Origin: JBGSWL01 sp041752455
GTDB lineage: Bacteria; Pseudomonadota; Alphaproteobacteria; Rhizobiales; Rhizobiaceae
Length of the DNA: 48,906 bases
Assembly (NCBI GenBank): GCA_041752455.1
Contig: JBGSWL010000012.1
Span: forward strand, 1 to 48,906
Reading direction: 5' to 3'
The translations under genes were made by a program, and so were the position numbers. The notes below the pieces were generated by a model that saw only the letters and a program-made list of their open reading frames with translations, did not search any database and was not told the origin of the DNA. This document shows, piece by piece, positions 18,352 to 27,130 of the stretch (within the stretch, counting starts at the first letter, position 1; each line of letters begins with the position of its first letter).

Positions 18352-19731
18352 TCATGCAACCCGCGCCTTTGGCAAGTCGAGACTGGCCCGCAATCCTCCG
18401 AGCGGCGATCGCGACAAGCGGATTGTCCCGCCATAGGCTTCGGCGGTTTCGCGCACGATCGACAGTCCGAGGCCGGTCCCCGGCTTGGTCTCGTCAAGCC
18501 GCAGGCCGCGCTTCAGCGCATCGTCATGCCGCTCCGGCGCAATGCCCGGGCCATCGTCGTCAACGTGAATGGTCAATCGGGACGGCTCGTCAGGGCCACC
18601 GGCGGCAACGTGCATGTGCACCTTGGAGTTGGCCCATTTGCAGGCGTTTTCCAGAAGATTGCCGCACATCTCCTCGATATCCTCCTGCTCACCGGCAAAA
18701 ACCGGCATCGGCGGATCGATGTCGAGCGTGACGGTCAGATGGCGGTTGAGCTTGCCCATCACCGACACAAGCCTGGTCAGCACCGGGCCGGTTTCCGTGC
18801 GAAACGCTGTTCCGCCAGACTGGGCGGCTATGCGGGCGCGCGTCAGGTAGTGATCGACCTGCTGGTGCATGGCTGCAGCCTGCGCACGCACCAATTCGGC
18901 TTTCACATCCCGCCCAGCAGCGGCTTCGTTGGCCAGCACGGCAATCGGCGTTTTCAGCGAATGAGCGAGATTGCCAACCTGCGTGCGGGCGCGCTCGACA
19001 ACCTTGCGGTTGTTGTCGATCAGGTTGTTCATTTCGTCGACCATCGGCTGGATTTCCACCGGATAGGTTCCGTCGATGGATGCGCTCTTTCCTTCCTGGA
19101 CCGAGGCAAGCGCCGCGCGGATATCGTCAAGGGGCCGCATCGCAAAGATGACGATGGCGCCGGTGATGCCGATCAGACCCGCGCCGAACATGCCAAGCAA
19201 CAGGGTCAGGTTGCGCGCCAAAGAGCCGACTGCGGCATCGAACTCGCCCTGGTTGCCTGCAAGTTGGAACAGGGCAATCTCGCCTGCTTCGCCGATTTGC
19301 ACCTCGGTCTCGATGACCCGCACCCTTTCCGCCCGCGGACCAAGGATCGTGAAACTGCGCGAGAATCCGGGTTCGTACGGCACTGCATCAAGCGACGGCG
19401 CATCGAGCCGCGCTTCGCCAAGCGAGGGCGACACAAGCACATCGCCCGCCTGCGGCGCGATGACCTTGACCAGCCAGTACCAGCCGGAACCTGCTTCCAG
19501 AAAACTCGTATCGCCGAGATTGGGCGCGCCAGTCAGGCGGCCGTTCGGGCCAAGGCTGACCGCAGCGATCAGTGTATAAAGTTGTGCCTGCTGCAGGTCA
19601 TGAAACCCCTGCTCCGCGCTGCGGCGATACTGGTTGATGAGAAAGACTGCCAGCAAGGCGACGGCAACAAGTGTCCAAAGCCCTGACAGGACGACCACCC
19701 GGCTGCGCAGCGAGTGCCAGAAAGCCCACAT
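18352..19731 (-). CDS. feuQ: Sensor histidine kinase, FeuQ-like (PhoQ type)
   Basis: 459 residues. Membrane segments at about 12-33 and 175-197 flank a periplasmic domain of about 140 residues. HAMP follows, then HisKA with His257 (LAHSLKTPIAVLANEA) and HATPase with DDDGPGI and GTGLGLSIV. It starts three bases after feuP. In rhizobia FeuQ/FeuP senses osmotic conditions and controls export of cyclic beta-glucans; assignment rests on the neighbours (feuN upstream, cycHJKL downstream) and on architecture. Confidence 0.85.
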   Translation of the reverse strand: MWAFWHSLRSRVVVLSGLWTLVAVALLAVFLINQYRRSAEQGFHDLQQAQLYTLIAAVSLGPNGRLTGAPNLGDTSFLEAGSGWYWLVKVIAPQAGDVLVSPSLGEARLDAPSLDAVPYEPGFSRSFTILGPRAERVRVIETEVQIGEAGEIALFQLAGNQGEFDAAVGSLARNLTLLLGMFGAGLIGITGAIVIFAMRPLDDIRAALASVQEGKSASIDGTYPVEIQPMVDEMNNLIDNNRKVVERARTQVGNLAHSLKTPIAVLANEAAAGRDVKAELVRAQAAAMHQQVDHYLTRARIAAQSGGTAFRTETGPVLTRLVSVMGKLNRHLTVTLDIDPPMPVFAGEQEDIEEMCGNLLENACKWANSKVHMHVAAGGPDEPSRLTIHVDDDGPGIAPERHDDALKRGLRLDETKPGTGLGLSIVRETAEAYGGTIRLSRSPLGGLRASLDLPKARVA

Positions 19732-19734
19732 GGC

Positions 19735-20412
19735 TCAATCGGCCTTCCCGTCGGCCGAACCGCCAAGCCGGTAGCCAAGGCCGCGCACCGTCTCGATCAG
19801 GTCGAGACCGATTTTCTTGCGAAGGCGCCCGACAAACACCTCAACCGTATTGGAATCACGGTCGAAGTCCTGGTCGTAGAGATGCTCGGTCAGTTCCGTG
19901 CGCGAGACCACCTCGCCCCGATGATGGGCGAGATAGGACAGCAGGCGGTATTCATGGGACGTGAGCTTGAGCGCCTTGCCGTCCACAGTCGCTTTCGATG
20001 AGCGCGTGTCCACCACCAGCGGACCGCACACCAGCTCGGAGCTGGCATGCCCTGAGGCGCGCCGGATCAACGCCCGCACCCGCGCGAGGACCTCTTCGAT
20101 GTGATAGGGCTTGGTGACATAGTCGTCGGCACCGGCATCGATGCCGGACACCTTGTCGTTCCACCGGTCACGCGCCGTCAGCAGCAACACGGGCATGATC
20201 CGTCCGTCGGCACGCCAGCGCCGCAAAACGCTGATGCCGTCCATGATCGGCAGACCGATATCAAGGATCACGCAGTCGTAGGGTTCGGTATCGCCGAGAA
20301 AATGGGCGTCTTCCCCGTCATTTGACGAGTCAACGGCGTAACCCGCTTCCTTCAGCGCTTCGCAGAGCTGGCGATTGAGGTCGGCATCGTCTTCAACGAC
20401 GAGTATGCGCAT
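19735..20412 (-). CDS. feuP: Response regulator, FeuP-like (OmpR family)
   Basis: 225 residues from ATG at 20412 (MRILVVEDDAD). Phospho-acceptor Asp51 in ILDIGLPIMDG, switch Lys in VTKPYHIEEVLARV, and a winged-helix DNA-binding domain ending in ETVRGLGYRLGG. The frame is open 18 codons further upstream, but the receiver fold begins at the chosen Met. Encoded directly downstream of feuN and three bases before feuQ. Confidence 0.88.
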   Translation of the reverse strand: MRILVVEDDADLNRQLCEALKEAGYAVDSSNDGEDAHFLGDTEPYDCVILDIGLPIMDGISVLRRWRADGRIMPVLLLTARDRWNDKVSGIDAGADDYVTKPYHIEEVLARVRALIRRASGHASSELVCGPLVVDTRSSKATVDGKALKLTSHEYRLLSYLAHHRGEVVSRTELTEHLYDQDFDRDSNTVEVFVGRLRKKIGLDLIETVRGLGYRLGGSADGKAD

Positions 20413-20481
20413 GGCTGGCGGTCTCCGGCAAACATCCGGCTCCGATCTTATCGGAACCGGATGCAAGGCCTAGCACGGCGA

Positions 20482-20721
20482 TCACTGATCGACAAAAATC
20501 ACTTCACGCTTCGGCCGGCCACCGGAGGCATCGGGTACGAGCATGATGACCTTGCAGACAGGCTTCCCGTCCTGGCTGGCCGCCTCGGCACCGACAAGTG
20601 TCGCGCCTTGGCTGGCGGCCAGTTTCTGGCCAGCCGTGAAACAGGTGTCTGCCATGGACATGTTCACCGAGGAAACGGTGAGCCCGGCCATGAGGGCTAG
20701 AACGGCGAGGGAGCGGGGCAT
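20482..20721 (-). CDS. feuN: Small periplasmic protein, FeuN-like modulator of FeuQ
   Basis: 79 residues. A signal peptide (MPRSLAVLALMAGLTVSS) leads to a mature domain of about 55 residues with two cysteines (ADTCFTAGQK and GKPVCKVIMLVP) and a PepSY-like strand pattern. The start at 20721 is chosen because AAAGG lies 8 bases upstream; an ATG at 20742 is in frame but has a poor ribosome site. In Sinorhizobium meliloti a small periplasmic protein encoded immediately upstream of feuPQ, FeuN, restrains FeuQ signalling. Position, size and signal peptide match; sequence identity was not checked. Confidence 0.7.
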   Translation of the reverse strand: MPRSLAVLALMAGLTVSSVNMSMADTCFTAGQKLAASQGATLVGAEAASQDGKPVCKVIMLVPDASGGRPKREVIFVDQ

Positions 20722-20751
20722 GTGAATGGCCTTTGTCTTCATTTGAACCCC

Positions 20752-20784
20752 GGTATAGTGGGCATCACCTGAATGCAATCTGAA
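20752..20784 (-). promoter_or_regulatory. Putative FeuP-type direct-repeat promoter of feuN-feuPQ
   Basis: On the minus strand TTCAG occurs at 20784-20780 and again at 20773-20769, an 11-bp spacing typical of OmpR/PhoB-type operators, followed 11 bases later by a -10-like TATACC at 20757-20752. The repeats sit where a -35 box would be, as in promoters activated by such regulators. Autoregulation by FeuP is inference. Confidence 0.4.
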
Positions 20785-20810
20785 CACCACCCCGCTCCTG
20801 TTCCGTTGCG

Positions 20811-21017
20811 TCAGAGGATCCGGGCGGTGGCGGTGAACCGACCGAGAATGGCAAGAACGCCAGCGGCAGCCGAGACGATCTGCAGCAGCGCCTCGACCAG
20901 TCCTTCGCGGCCGAGATCATCGACCGGGTAACCGAAAGCGCCCGCGATCGTCGCGGCAACGGAGATGATGGCTGCCCAGATCGTGCGGGACAGGTACCAG
21001 GGTTTGACGTCAGACAT
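20811..21017 (-). CDS. Small holin-like membrane protein at the end of the GTA remnant
   Basis: 68 residues from ATG at 21017, preceded by a GAAAGGAAA ribosome site. It starts MSDVKPWYLSRTIWAAIISV and has two hydrophobic segments (about 11-30 and 42-58). Proteins of this type are common in phages and GTA-like clusters of Rhizobiales, next to tail genes, and are usually described as holin-like; lysis function is not shown. It follows the broken tail gene by 11 bases and looks intact. Confidence 0.7.
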   Translation of the reverse strand: MSDVKPWYLSRTIWAAIISVAATIAGAFGYPVDDLGREGLVEALLQIVSAAAGVLAILGRFTATARIL

Positions 21018-21028
21018 GGTGTTTCCTT

Positions 21029-23122
21029 TCAGGTGTTGGAAGATGAGGTTGGTCGAACGGGGGCCGCCTTGCGGGCAGCAGGTCCGGGGCCGGCAGCTAG
21101 ACTGAGTTGCGCAACCTCGAAGGTGATGGTGGCTGGCGCGCCAGAAAACGCCGCAGCGACCTGTGGTGCCGACAGGACAAATTGCGGCACGGAAACCGTG
21201 ACGGGATCGGAGGGTGTTCCGTCCTGCGCCCACCAGATCACCTGGTAGGCTTCGCTTTCCTCGCCGAGCGGCACCTCGATCCCGTCCCAGCTGTCGCCAC
21301 CCCTACGGGTTCGACGGATCCACGACAGTTCGAACGCGCCGCCCGCCAAGCCTCTCGCCGAAAGATGCACCGGCGACAGTGGCAGCCGCGCGCGCCGGCC
21401 GGCAATGGCGGTCACGGTTGCGGCGTACCGGTCGGTGAACGGTTTTCCCGTCAGCCCGACCCGCCAGTTCATCGGCGTACCGGCTTCCGATGCCAACATT
21501 CCAGCCGTTGGCGTGCGCTCGTCGACCATGGCAAAGCGCGCATTGGCGACCGCAGAAATCGCGGCCGCATCGCCGGTGCCACCCTGCCCGCGCAGCAAGG
21601 TTGTCAGTTGCCAAAGGCCGGGCGCCACTTCTTCGGCATCGCGAAACTGGACAAGTTCCAGCGCGCCTCCCTCTTTCTCGACCGCGAGCAGGTTGCGCCC
21701 GGCAAGGAACAGCGTGTCGGAGATCGATGCGAACTCGCCCGCAAAAGGTCGCACCAGCAGGCGCGTACCATGGTCGATGACGCCCTCGCGGCCCACCGGC
21801 AAATCGCTCGCAAGCACGCCCATCAGGCTTGAACCCGCCAGTTGCGTGCGGAACGCAAAGCCGTCGCTGTCCGGCGAGGCAAAGACCGACATCACCGCAT
21901 CGGGATGAACCCGGGCGGCGATACGCACCGCTTGCTCTTCCGGTTCGCTGCCCGATAGCAGCGGCAGGTCGAGGATCATCGGCAATGGCCTGCCGGAGCC
22001 TTCCGATGCGATGGCGGCAGTGACTGCCGATGCGCCTAGCCTTGGCTGGCGACGCGATGGCGGGTCCGTCTGCGCCGGCACCAGCGCAAGATCGACGCGG
22101 TCGGTCAGTTCGACCCGCACGACCTTGAGCGGCTCGTCCTCGCTGCCCGAAAGCGCAACGATGTCGCCCGGCTTTGCCACTTTTGCCGTCAGCGGTAATG
22201 CAAAGCGCACCTCGTGGCGCGCATTGCGGGAACGGGCAAGTATCCGATCCGCCAGTTCCTCGCCCAGCGCCGCGTCCATGTTGCAAGGCAATGTGAACTC
22301 CGCCTGGCGGCGGCTGACCGCGCTTGCATCGCGCGCCCGGCTCGTAGCCGTCCGGTATTCATCAAGTCCGTCCCGGTGACGCAGGATGACTTCGCTCGGC
22401 GCCTGCCCGCTTGCCGCGACACTCCGGTGCAAGACGGGTCGGCGCGGTGTTTCCACCAGCATCGACCGATCGACGACCGTGATATCGGTGGGCGTATCGG
22501 TGATCCGCACCGTCTCCAGATCACCGTCGCCCGTATCGATCACGTCAAAACCGAAGGTCAGCGCCAGCGGTTCCAGCACATCGCGGATCGATGCCACCTG
22601 ATCGACAACAAGACCCTGCACAACCGTGCGGAGGCCATCGATTTCCGGGCGCGTCATGTCATGGTCGTCAAACACCGCAGCGACGAGATCGCGCAGCGGC
22701 GCGGCGCCAAGCCGTCCGTTCAGCCAATGCCCGGTCAACCAGTTGACGCCATCGCTCCAGGTATCGGTTGCGACCGGAAAGGCCGGCCAGGGCCGCGCGT
22801 CCCACGCCCACAGGTAAACCCGGTCCGGATCCACCGGTACGCCGGCAGAACCGCCGGATTCTGACGCCATATCCTGCCAATGCTTCAGATGGACTTCGAG
22901 GAAGGCGCGCTGCTCGTTGTCGGCGCGCGCGCCGGATGAAAACAGCGGCCGCCCGCCATCGACCGACTTCGGATCGGCAAACCGGTTCGGCTCCGTTGCG
23001 CCCGCATGCACCGCGCCGCAACCAAGCTCGTCGCACCAGGCGGCAGCAAATTGCGGCCCGCGCAGGCTTTCGGGATCGTGCGCCGAGAAAACCTGCGCCA
23101 CCACGCCGTTGGGCCAGATCAC
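21029..23122 (-). pseudogene. GTA tail host-specificity protein (gp15-like), N-terminal half replaced by terminase sequence
   Basis: From about 23040 downward the protein matches the back half of the GTA TIM-barrel/tail host-specificity protein: end of the TIM barrel (FADPKSVDGGRPLFSSGAR, VDPDRVYLWAWDARPWPAFP, WLTGHWLNGRLG), the phage-tail domain, and the C-terminal VHLSARGLAGG...WIRRTRRGGDSW region. The first 33 residues (WPNGVVAQVFSAHDPESLRG and the AAWCDEL that follows) instead match the middle of a phage terminase large subunit. The join falls at DELGCG, where both parent proteins plausibly had a similar Asp/Thr-Glu-Leu-Gly-Cys. The frame upstream is the same as that of the terminase fragment but is cut by TGA at 23152-23150. 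The GTG at 23122 has no ribosome site. A full gp15 is about 1,300 residues, so this is a deletion product, not a working gene. Confidence 0.8.
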
Positions 23123-23149
23123 CCTGCGCCGTGTCGGTTCATAAATCGG

Positions 23150-23410
23150 TCAGTCAAGTCCGGCGCAGGCGATGATGCCTGCAGGACCCTCGATCATCAC
23201 GTCGCGCACATCGGCAATCGTTTCGCCGACCAGCGCCAAAGGTGTGGTTTCAGTGCCCGCAAAGGGCGCAAGACCACTCGCCAGTCCGTTGATCCACTGT
23301 GCCCCGGCACGGGTTTTTCCCGACCCGCGCCCGCCCAGCAAAAGCCAGGTTCGCCAGTCACCCTGCGGCGGTTTCTGCTGCTGGCGCAGCACCAGCGCCC
23401 CGGCGTTCAA
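23150..23410 (-). pseudogene. GTA/phage terminase large subunit, N-terminal fragment
   Basis: About 86 residues with PPQGDWRTWLLLGGRGSGKT (Walker A), RAGAQW, LALVGETIADVRDVMIEGP and GIIACAGLD, then TGA at 23152-23150. Beyond the stop the same frame continues with PIYEPTRRRVIWPNG, the expected next part of a terminase, so the stop is a nonsense change within an originally continuous frame (for example Arg CGA to TGA). The nuclease half, portal, protease, capsid and most tail genes of a GTA cluster are absent. The start is uncertain (TTG 23410 or GTG 23392); it overlaps the end of the upstream small gene. Confidence 0.75.
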
Positions 23411-23792
23411 CGCCGCAGTGCGGGCATGTCTCGAGCGTGGCACCGGCGGGCGCCACGTCTTGAGTTGCATCAACGGCAGCAACCACACGCTCGGCCGCCC
23501 GCTCCTCGATGCGCTGTTCGACCGCACGGCAGAAGCGGCGAAGTTCGCCCCTCGCCAGTGCGTCACTGTCCTGCTGGTGATCGCTTGCGGCAAAGAGACT
23601 AGCAACCGCATCCTGGGCTTTGCCCAACGCAACCACTGCATCCAACTGCCCTTTCTCGACACTGTCCGACCGTGACATCTGGTCTGCAAGGCGCAAGGCC
23701 TGCGCCGAAAGCGACTGCGTCAGTTCTCTGAGCGCCTGTGAGTCCAGAACCACCGGAGCCGCCCTGGCAGATTTGTTACTGTGAGACATCAT
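23358..23792 (-). CDS. Small protein encoded upstream of the terminase remnant
   Basis: 144 residues, mostly helical and charged, with an Ala/Pro-rich tail after a CPHC motif (ETCPHCGVERRG) that could bind one metal with other ligands. Codon pattern is coding-like throughout and runs in a different frame from the terminase, overlapping its first 50 bases or so. A small gene ahead of the terminase is usual in rhizobial GTA-type clusters; its function is not known. ATG at 23792 or 23789; the ribosome site is weak. Confidence 0.55.
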   Translation of the reverse strand: MMSHSNKSARAAPVVLDSQALRELTQSLSAQALRLADQMSRSDSVEKGQLDAVVALGKAQDAVASLFAASDHQQDSDALARGELRRFCRAVEQRIEERAAERVVAAVDATQDVAPAGATLETCPHCGVERRGAGAAPAAETAAG

Positions 23793-23849
23793 TCGACACC
23801 GCTGCAGCGTCTGGCTGCCAGCGCCCTATCGACCCAATTTTGTTAGTAT

Positions 23850-23884
23850 GACATATGTCTACATGACAACCGTCACGGTGTCAA
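23850..23884 (-). promoter_or_regulatory. Putative promoter of the GTA remnant with an overlapping palindrome
   Basis: On the minus strand TTGACA at 23884-23879 and TAGACA at 23861-23856 are 17 bases apart, a good sigma-70 fit. A perfect 10-bp palindrome GACATATGTC at 23850-23859 overlaps the -10 box and could be an operator. The intergenic stretch is AT-rich and also serves the divergent DUF983 gene. Confidence 0.4.
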
Positions 23885-23906
23885 GAATTAATTCCTAGGA
23901 AATCTC

Positions 23907-24296
23907 ATGGCCGAGGCTGATGCCCTGTACCCGCCGTTGAAACCGCAGCATACGGGCCTGCGCGGGCGGTGCCCCCGTTGCGGACAGGGTCGGCTGTTTT
24001 CCGGGTTCCTGAAAGTGGCCCCGTCGTGTGAAATCTGCGGCCTCGACTTTGATTTTGCCGATGCCGGCGATGGCCCGGCCTTTTTCATCATCTGCATTGC
24101 CTGCATTCCGGTGGCGCTTTTCGCGGTCTGGATGGAAGTTGCGATCGGCGCTCCGTTCTGGCTGAATGGACTGCTGACACTGCCTTTGCTGGTTGCGACC
24201 TGCGTCCTGCCACTTCAGCCATTGAAGGGCCTGATGATTGCAACACAGTATTTTCACAGCGCCCGTGAAGGTCAGTTGAGCGGCAAGGAAAACTGA
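23907..24296 (+). CDS. DUF983 family membrane protein
   Basis: 129 residues. The N-terminal zinc-ribbon-like region has two Cys pairs (RCPRCGQGRLF and SCEICGLDF), then two membrane segments (about 53-75 and 80-103). The family is widespread in alphaproteobacteria, often near cytochrome oxidase or envelope genes; function unknown. AGGAAA lies upstream of the ATG. The penicillin-binding protein gene starts three bases after its stop, so the two are probably co-transcribed. Confidence 0.88.
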   Translation: MAEADALYPPLKPQHTGLRGRCPRCGQGRLFSGFLKVAPSCEICGLDFDFADAGDGPAFFIICIACIPVALFAVWMEVAIGAPFWLNGLLTLPLLVATCVLPLQPLKGLMIATQYFHSAREGQLSGKEN

Positions 24297-24299
24297 TCC

Positions 24300-26465
24300 A
24301 TGGCCGACGAGGACATGAACCCGCAACCCCGTGGCCAAAAGCGCAAGAAGGCGTCCTTCCTGCTCGAGATCGATGCATGGATCGATTCTTCGCTCTACGA
24401 ATCACGGTTCGCAGGCGCCCGCTTCTGGGATGATGTGACGATCTTCTTCCGGCGTTTCCGGCCGCACGGCTTCAGCTGGTTCGTCTTCGAGTTTGTCGGT
24501 GAAGCCTTCACATTGGGCATGTTCGGCATGATCGCCATGCTTGCGCTCGCGCTTCCGGCATCCGAGGAAATCTCCGGCAACTGGCGCGCCCAGGATGAGT
24601 TCGCAGTGACGTTTCTCGATCGCTACGGGCGCGAGATCGGCCAGCGCGGCATCCTGCATACCGATGCCGTGCCGATCGACGAATTGCCCGACCATCTGAT
24701 CCAGGCGGTTCTGGCAACCGAAGATCGCCGGTTCTTCGAACACTACGGTCTCGATCTGCTGGGCCTTGCCCGGGCAATGAACGAAAACGCCCGCGCCGGG
24801 TCGGTTGTCCAGGGCGGTTCGACTTTGACCCAGCAGCTTGCCAAGAACATTTTCCTCTCCAATGAGCGTACCATCGACCGCAAGGTCAAGGAGGCCTTCC
24901 TCGCCTTGTGGCTGGAAGCCAACCTTTCCAAGGAAGAGATCCTCAAGCTCTATCTCGACCGGGCCTATATGGGCGGCGGCACGTTCGGCATCGCTGCTGC
25001 CGCGCGCTTCTATTTCGACAAGGATGTGCGCGAAGTGTCGCTGGCCGAAGCGGCCATGCTGGCTGGCCTGTTCAAGGCACCGGCCCGCTATGCGCCACAT
25101 ATCAATCTTCCCGCCGCGCGCGGACGGGCGAGCGAAGTCCTTACCAACATGGTGCAGGCCAATTTCATGAATGAAGGCCAGGTCACCGGCGCGCGCCGCG
25201 AACCGGCGGACGTGGTGCTGCGCCAGCAGGTCGACAGCCCGGACTATTTCCTCGATTGGGCGTTCGCGCAGGTCAAGGATATCGTTCTCGACCAGCGCAT
25301 CCCCAACCGTTCGCTGGTCGTGCGCACCACGATTGACCTGGATCTCCAGCGCGCTTCGGAAGAAGCCGTTCAGTTCTATCTCCGGCAGAATGGCGAGGAA
25401 TATGCCGTCAGCCAATCTGCGGTGGTTGTGATCGAGAACACCGGAGCCGTCCGTGCGCTTGTCGGCGGGCTCGACTACGGCGAAAGCCAGTTCAACCGGG
25501 CAACGGCGGCGTTGCGCCAGGCAGGCTCGTCGTTCAAGCCGTATGTCTATGCCGCGGCTCTGGAAACGGGGCTGACCGACGAGACGATCATTGCCGACGT
25601 TCCGGTCACCTGGCGCGGTTGGTCACCGCAGAACTATGCCCGTTCCTACGCCGGGCGCGTCACTTTGACCTCCGCACTCGCCCGCTCGATCAACACAGTC
25701 CCGGTAACGCTGGCGCGCGATCATCTCGGCGGCACGGGGCCGATCGTCGATTTTGCCAAGGCCGCAGGCGTCGAGTCCGATCTCATCTCCCACCACACCA
25801 TGGTGCTTGGCACATCCGGCATGACGGTGATGGACCAGGCGACCGGCTATCTCGCTTTTGCAACGGGTGGCCGCTCCGGTTTGCGCCATGCGTTCACCCA
25901 GATCATCACGTCATCCGGTGACGTCATCTACGACCGGCGCAGCGAAGAGGCCGTCGAAAAGCAGGTCATGAAGCCTGAAAGCGCGGAAATGCTGAACCGG
26001 ATGCTTGTCGCTGTTACCGAAGCCGGGACCGGTGGCCGGGCGAAGATCGAGGGCATCAAGGTTGCCGGAAAGACCGGCACGACCCAGTCTTATCGCGATG
26101 CTTGGTTCGTCGGCTATACGGGCAATTTCACTGCAGCGGTCTGGTTCGGCAATGACAACTACACGCCGACCAATCGGCTGACCGGTGGCCGGCTTCCGGC
26201 TGAAACCTGGCAGCGGATCATGACCTATGCCCATCAGGGCATCGAGTTGAAGCCGATCCCCGGAGTCGTTCCTGCCGAACCGATCGTCAAGGACACGGAA
26301 GGCGAAGAACCGGTTGCCGACGGCAGCGATGTTCCCCTGACGCCGGAGCGCCCGCGCACCCTTTCGGCCGGCATGGTCGACTTCCTCGTCGATATCGAGC
26401 GTCGCCTCGAGCAGTTGCCTCCCCTGTCGCCCGACAATGGGCGCGTGGCGTCCACAGGCCCTTGA
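24300..26465 (+). CDS. Class A penicillin-binding protein (PBP1A type)
   Basis: 721 residues. Short cytoplasmic tail, one membrane anchor (about 66-88), then a glycosyltransferase (GT51) domain with catalytic Glu141 (ATEDRRFFEHYG) and GGSTLTQQLAKN, and a transpeptidase domain with the active-site Ser410 of SSFK, the SxN-like ARSINTVPV and KTG at 591-593. It polymerises and cross-links peptidoglycan in the periplasm. The C-terminal tail is Pro/Glu-rich. The first 60 residues are longer than in most members and rich in aromatic and basic residues. Confidence 0.95.
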   Translation: MADEDMNPQPRGQKRKKASFLLEIDAWIDSSLYESRFAGARFWDDVTIFFRRFRPHGFSWFVFEFVGEAFTLGMFGMIAMLALALPASEEISGNWRAQDEFAVTFLDRYGREIGQRGILHTDAVPIDELPDHLIQAVLATEDRRFFEHYGLDLLGLARAMNENARAGSVVQGGSTLTQQLAKNIFLSNERTIDRKVKEAFLALWLEANLSKEEILKLYLDRAYMGGGTFGIAAAARFYFDKDVREVSLAEAAMLAGLFKAPARYAPHINLPAARGRASEVLTNMVQANFMNEGQVTGARREPADVVLRQQVDSPDYFLDWAFAQVKDIVLDQRIPNRSLVVRTTIDLDLQRASEEAVQFYLRQNGEEYAVSQSAVVVIENTGAVRALVGGLDYGESQFNRATAALRQAGSSFKPYVYAAALETGLTDETIIADVPVTWRGWSPQNYARSYAGRVTLTSALARSINTVPVTLARDHLGGTGPIVDFAKAAGVESDLISHHTMVLGTSGMTVMDQATGYLAFATGGRSGLRHAFTQIITSSGDVIYDRRSEEAVEKQVMKPESAEMLNRMLVAVTEAGTGGRAKIEGIKVAGKTGTTQSYRDAWFVGYTGNFTAAVWFGNDNYTPTNRLTGGRLPAETWQRIMTYAHQGIELKPIPGVVPAEPIVKDTEGEEPVADGSDVPLTPERPRTLSAGMVDFLVDIERRLEQLPPLSPDNGRVASTGP

Positions 26466-26542
26466 ACGCGTGAACCCTTGACCGTGCGCGCAAGGAACGT
26501 CAGACCGGGCCTGACGGGAACAGGGCCTCGACAGGACGCATT

Positions 26543-27130
26543 GTGCGCGAATTCGTGACGATCCTCTATGTGCTGGCGTTGGCGCTCGGACTTGGCGTTT
26601 TCTCCGCCAATTGGGTCACGCTAAACTTTGACGGCATGGATCGCCTCGCCTTCGGGCCGTGGGTTGCCCATCCGTTGTCCGGAACCCCGGATGCCGATCC
26701 GTATGCCCGTGCGCGCACAGCCCGCACCGGGCGGTTGGCGCTCGGTGCTGGCGAAGGTACCGTGTTCTGGGCCGAGATGGACAGTGCCGGCGAGCCCTTG
26801 TCCGGGCAATGTGACTACCGGATCAACGGCCGCATGCCGCAGGCACGTCTCTGGACCCTGCGCCTGACCGATCCAGCCGGCCAGCCTTTGCCCGCCGTCA
26901 ACGGCATCGCTGATGAAGGGCTTCATTCCCGTGCGTTGCTTCACCAGCAGGACGGTACTTTTGTCGTCACGTTGTCCGCGTCGATTGCCCCCGGCAATTG
27001 GCTCAGGCTTGACCATGATGGTCCCGTCGCCTTGGCGGCCTCGCTCTATGACACGCCCGTCAACAGTGCCACTGCCCTGACCAATGTCATGATGCCGACC
27101 ATAGAACGGCTCGGGTGCCGATCATCATGA
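26543..27130 (+). CDS. DUF1214 domain protein
   Basis: 195 residues from GTG with AGGA six bases upstream. One N-terminal membrane segment (about 5-25) followed by an extracytoplasmic beta-rich DUF1214 domain. DUF1214 and DUF1254 occur together, either fused or as neighbours; here they are separate, the second starting inside the stop of the first (ATGA). The biochemical role is unknown. The gene follows the penicillin-binding protein by 77 bases. Confidence 0.8.
   Translation: MREFVTILYVLALALGLGVFSANWVTLNFDGMDRLAFGPWVAHPLSGTPDADPYARARTARTGRLALGAGEGTVFWAEMDSAGEPLSGQCDYRINGRMPQARLWTLRLTDPAGQPLPAVNGIADEGLHSRALLHQQDGTFVVTLSASIAPGNWLRLDHDGPVALAASLYDTPVNSATALTNVMMPTIERLGCRSS

Noticed and set aside
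18307..19686. Long plus-strand open frame opposite feuQ
   Set aside because: Same antisense effect; all kinase motifs are on the minus strand.
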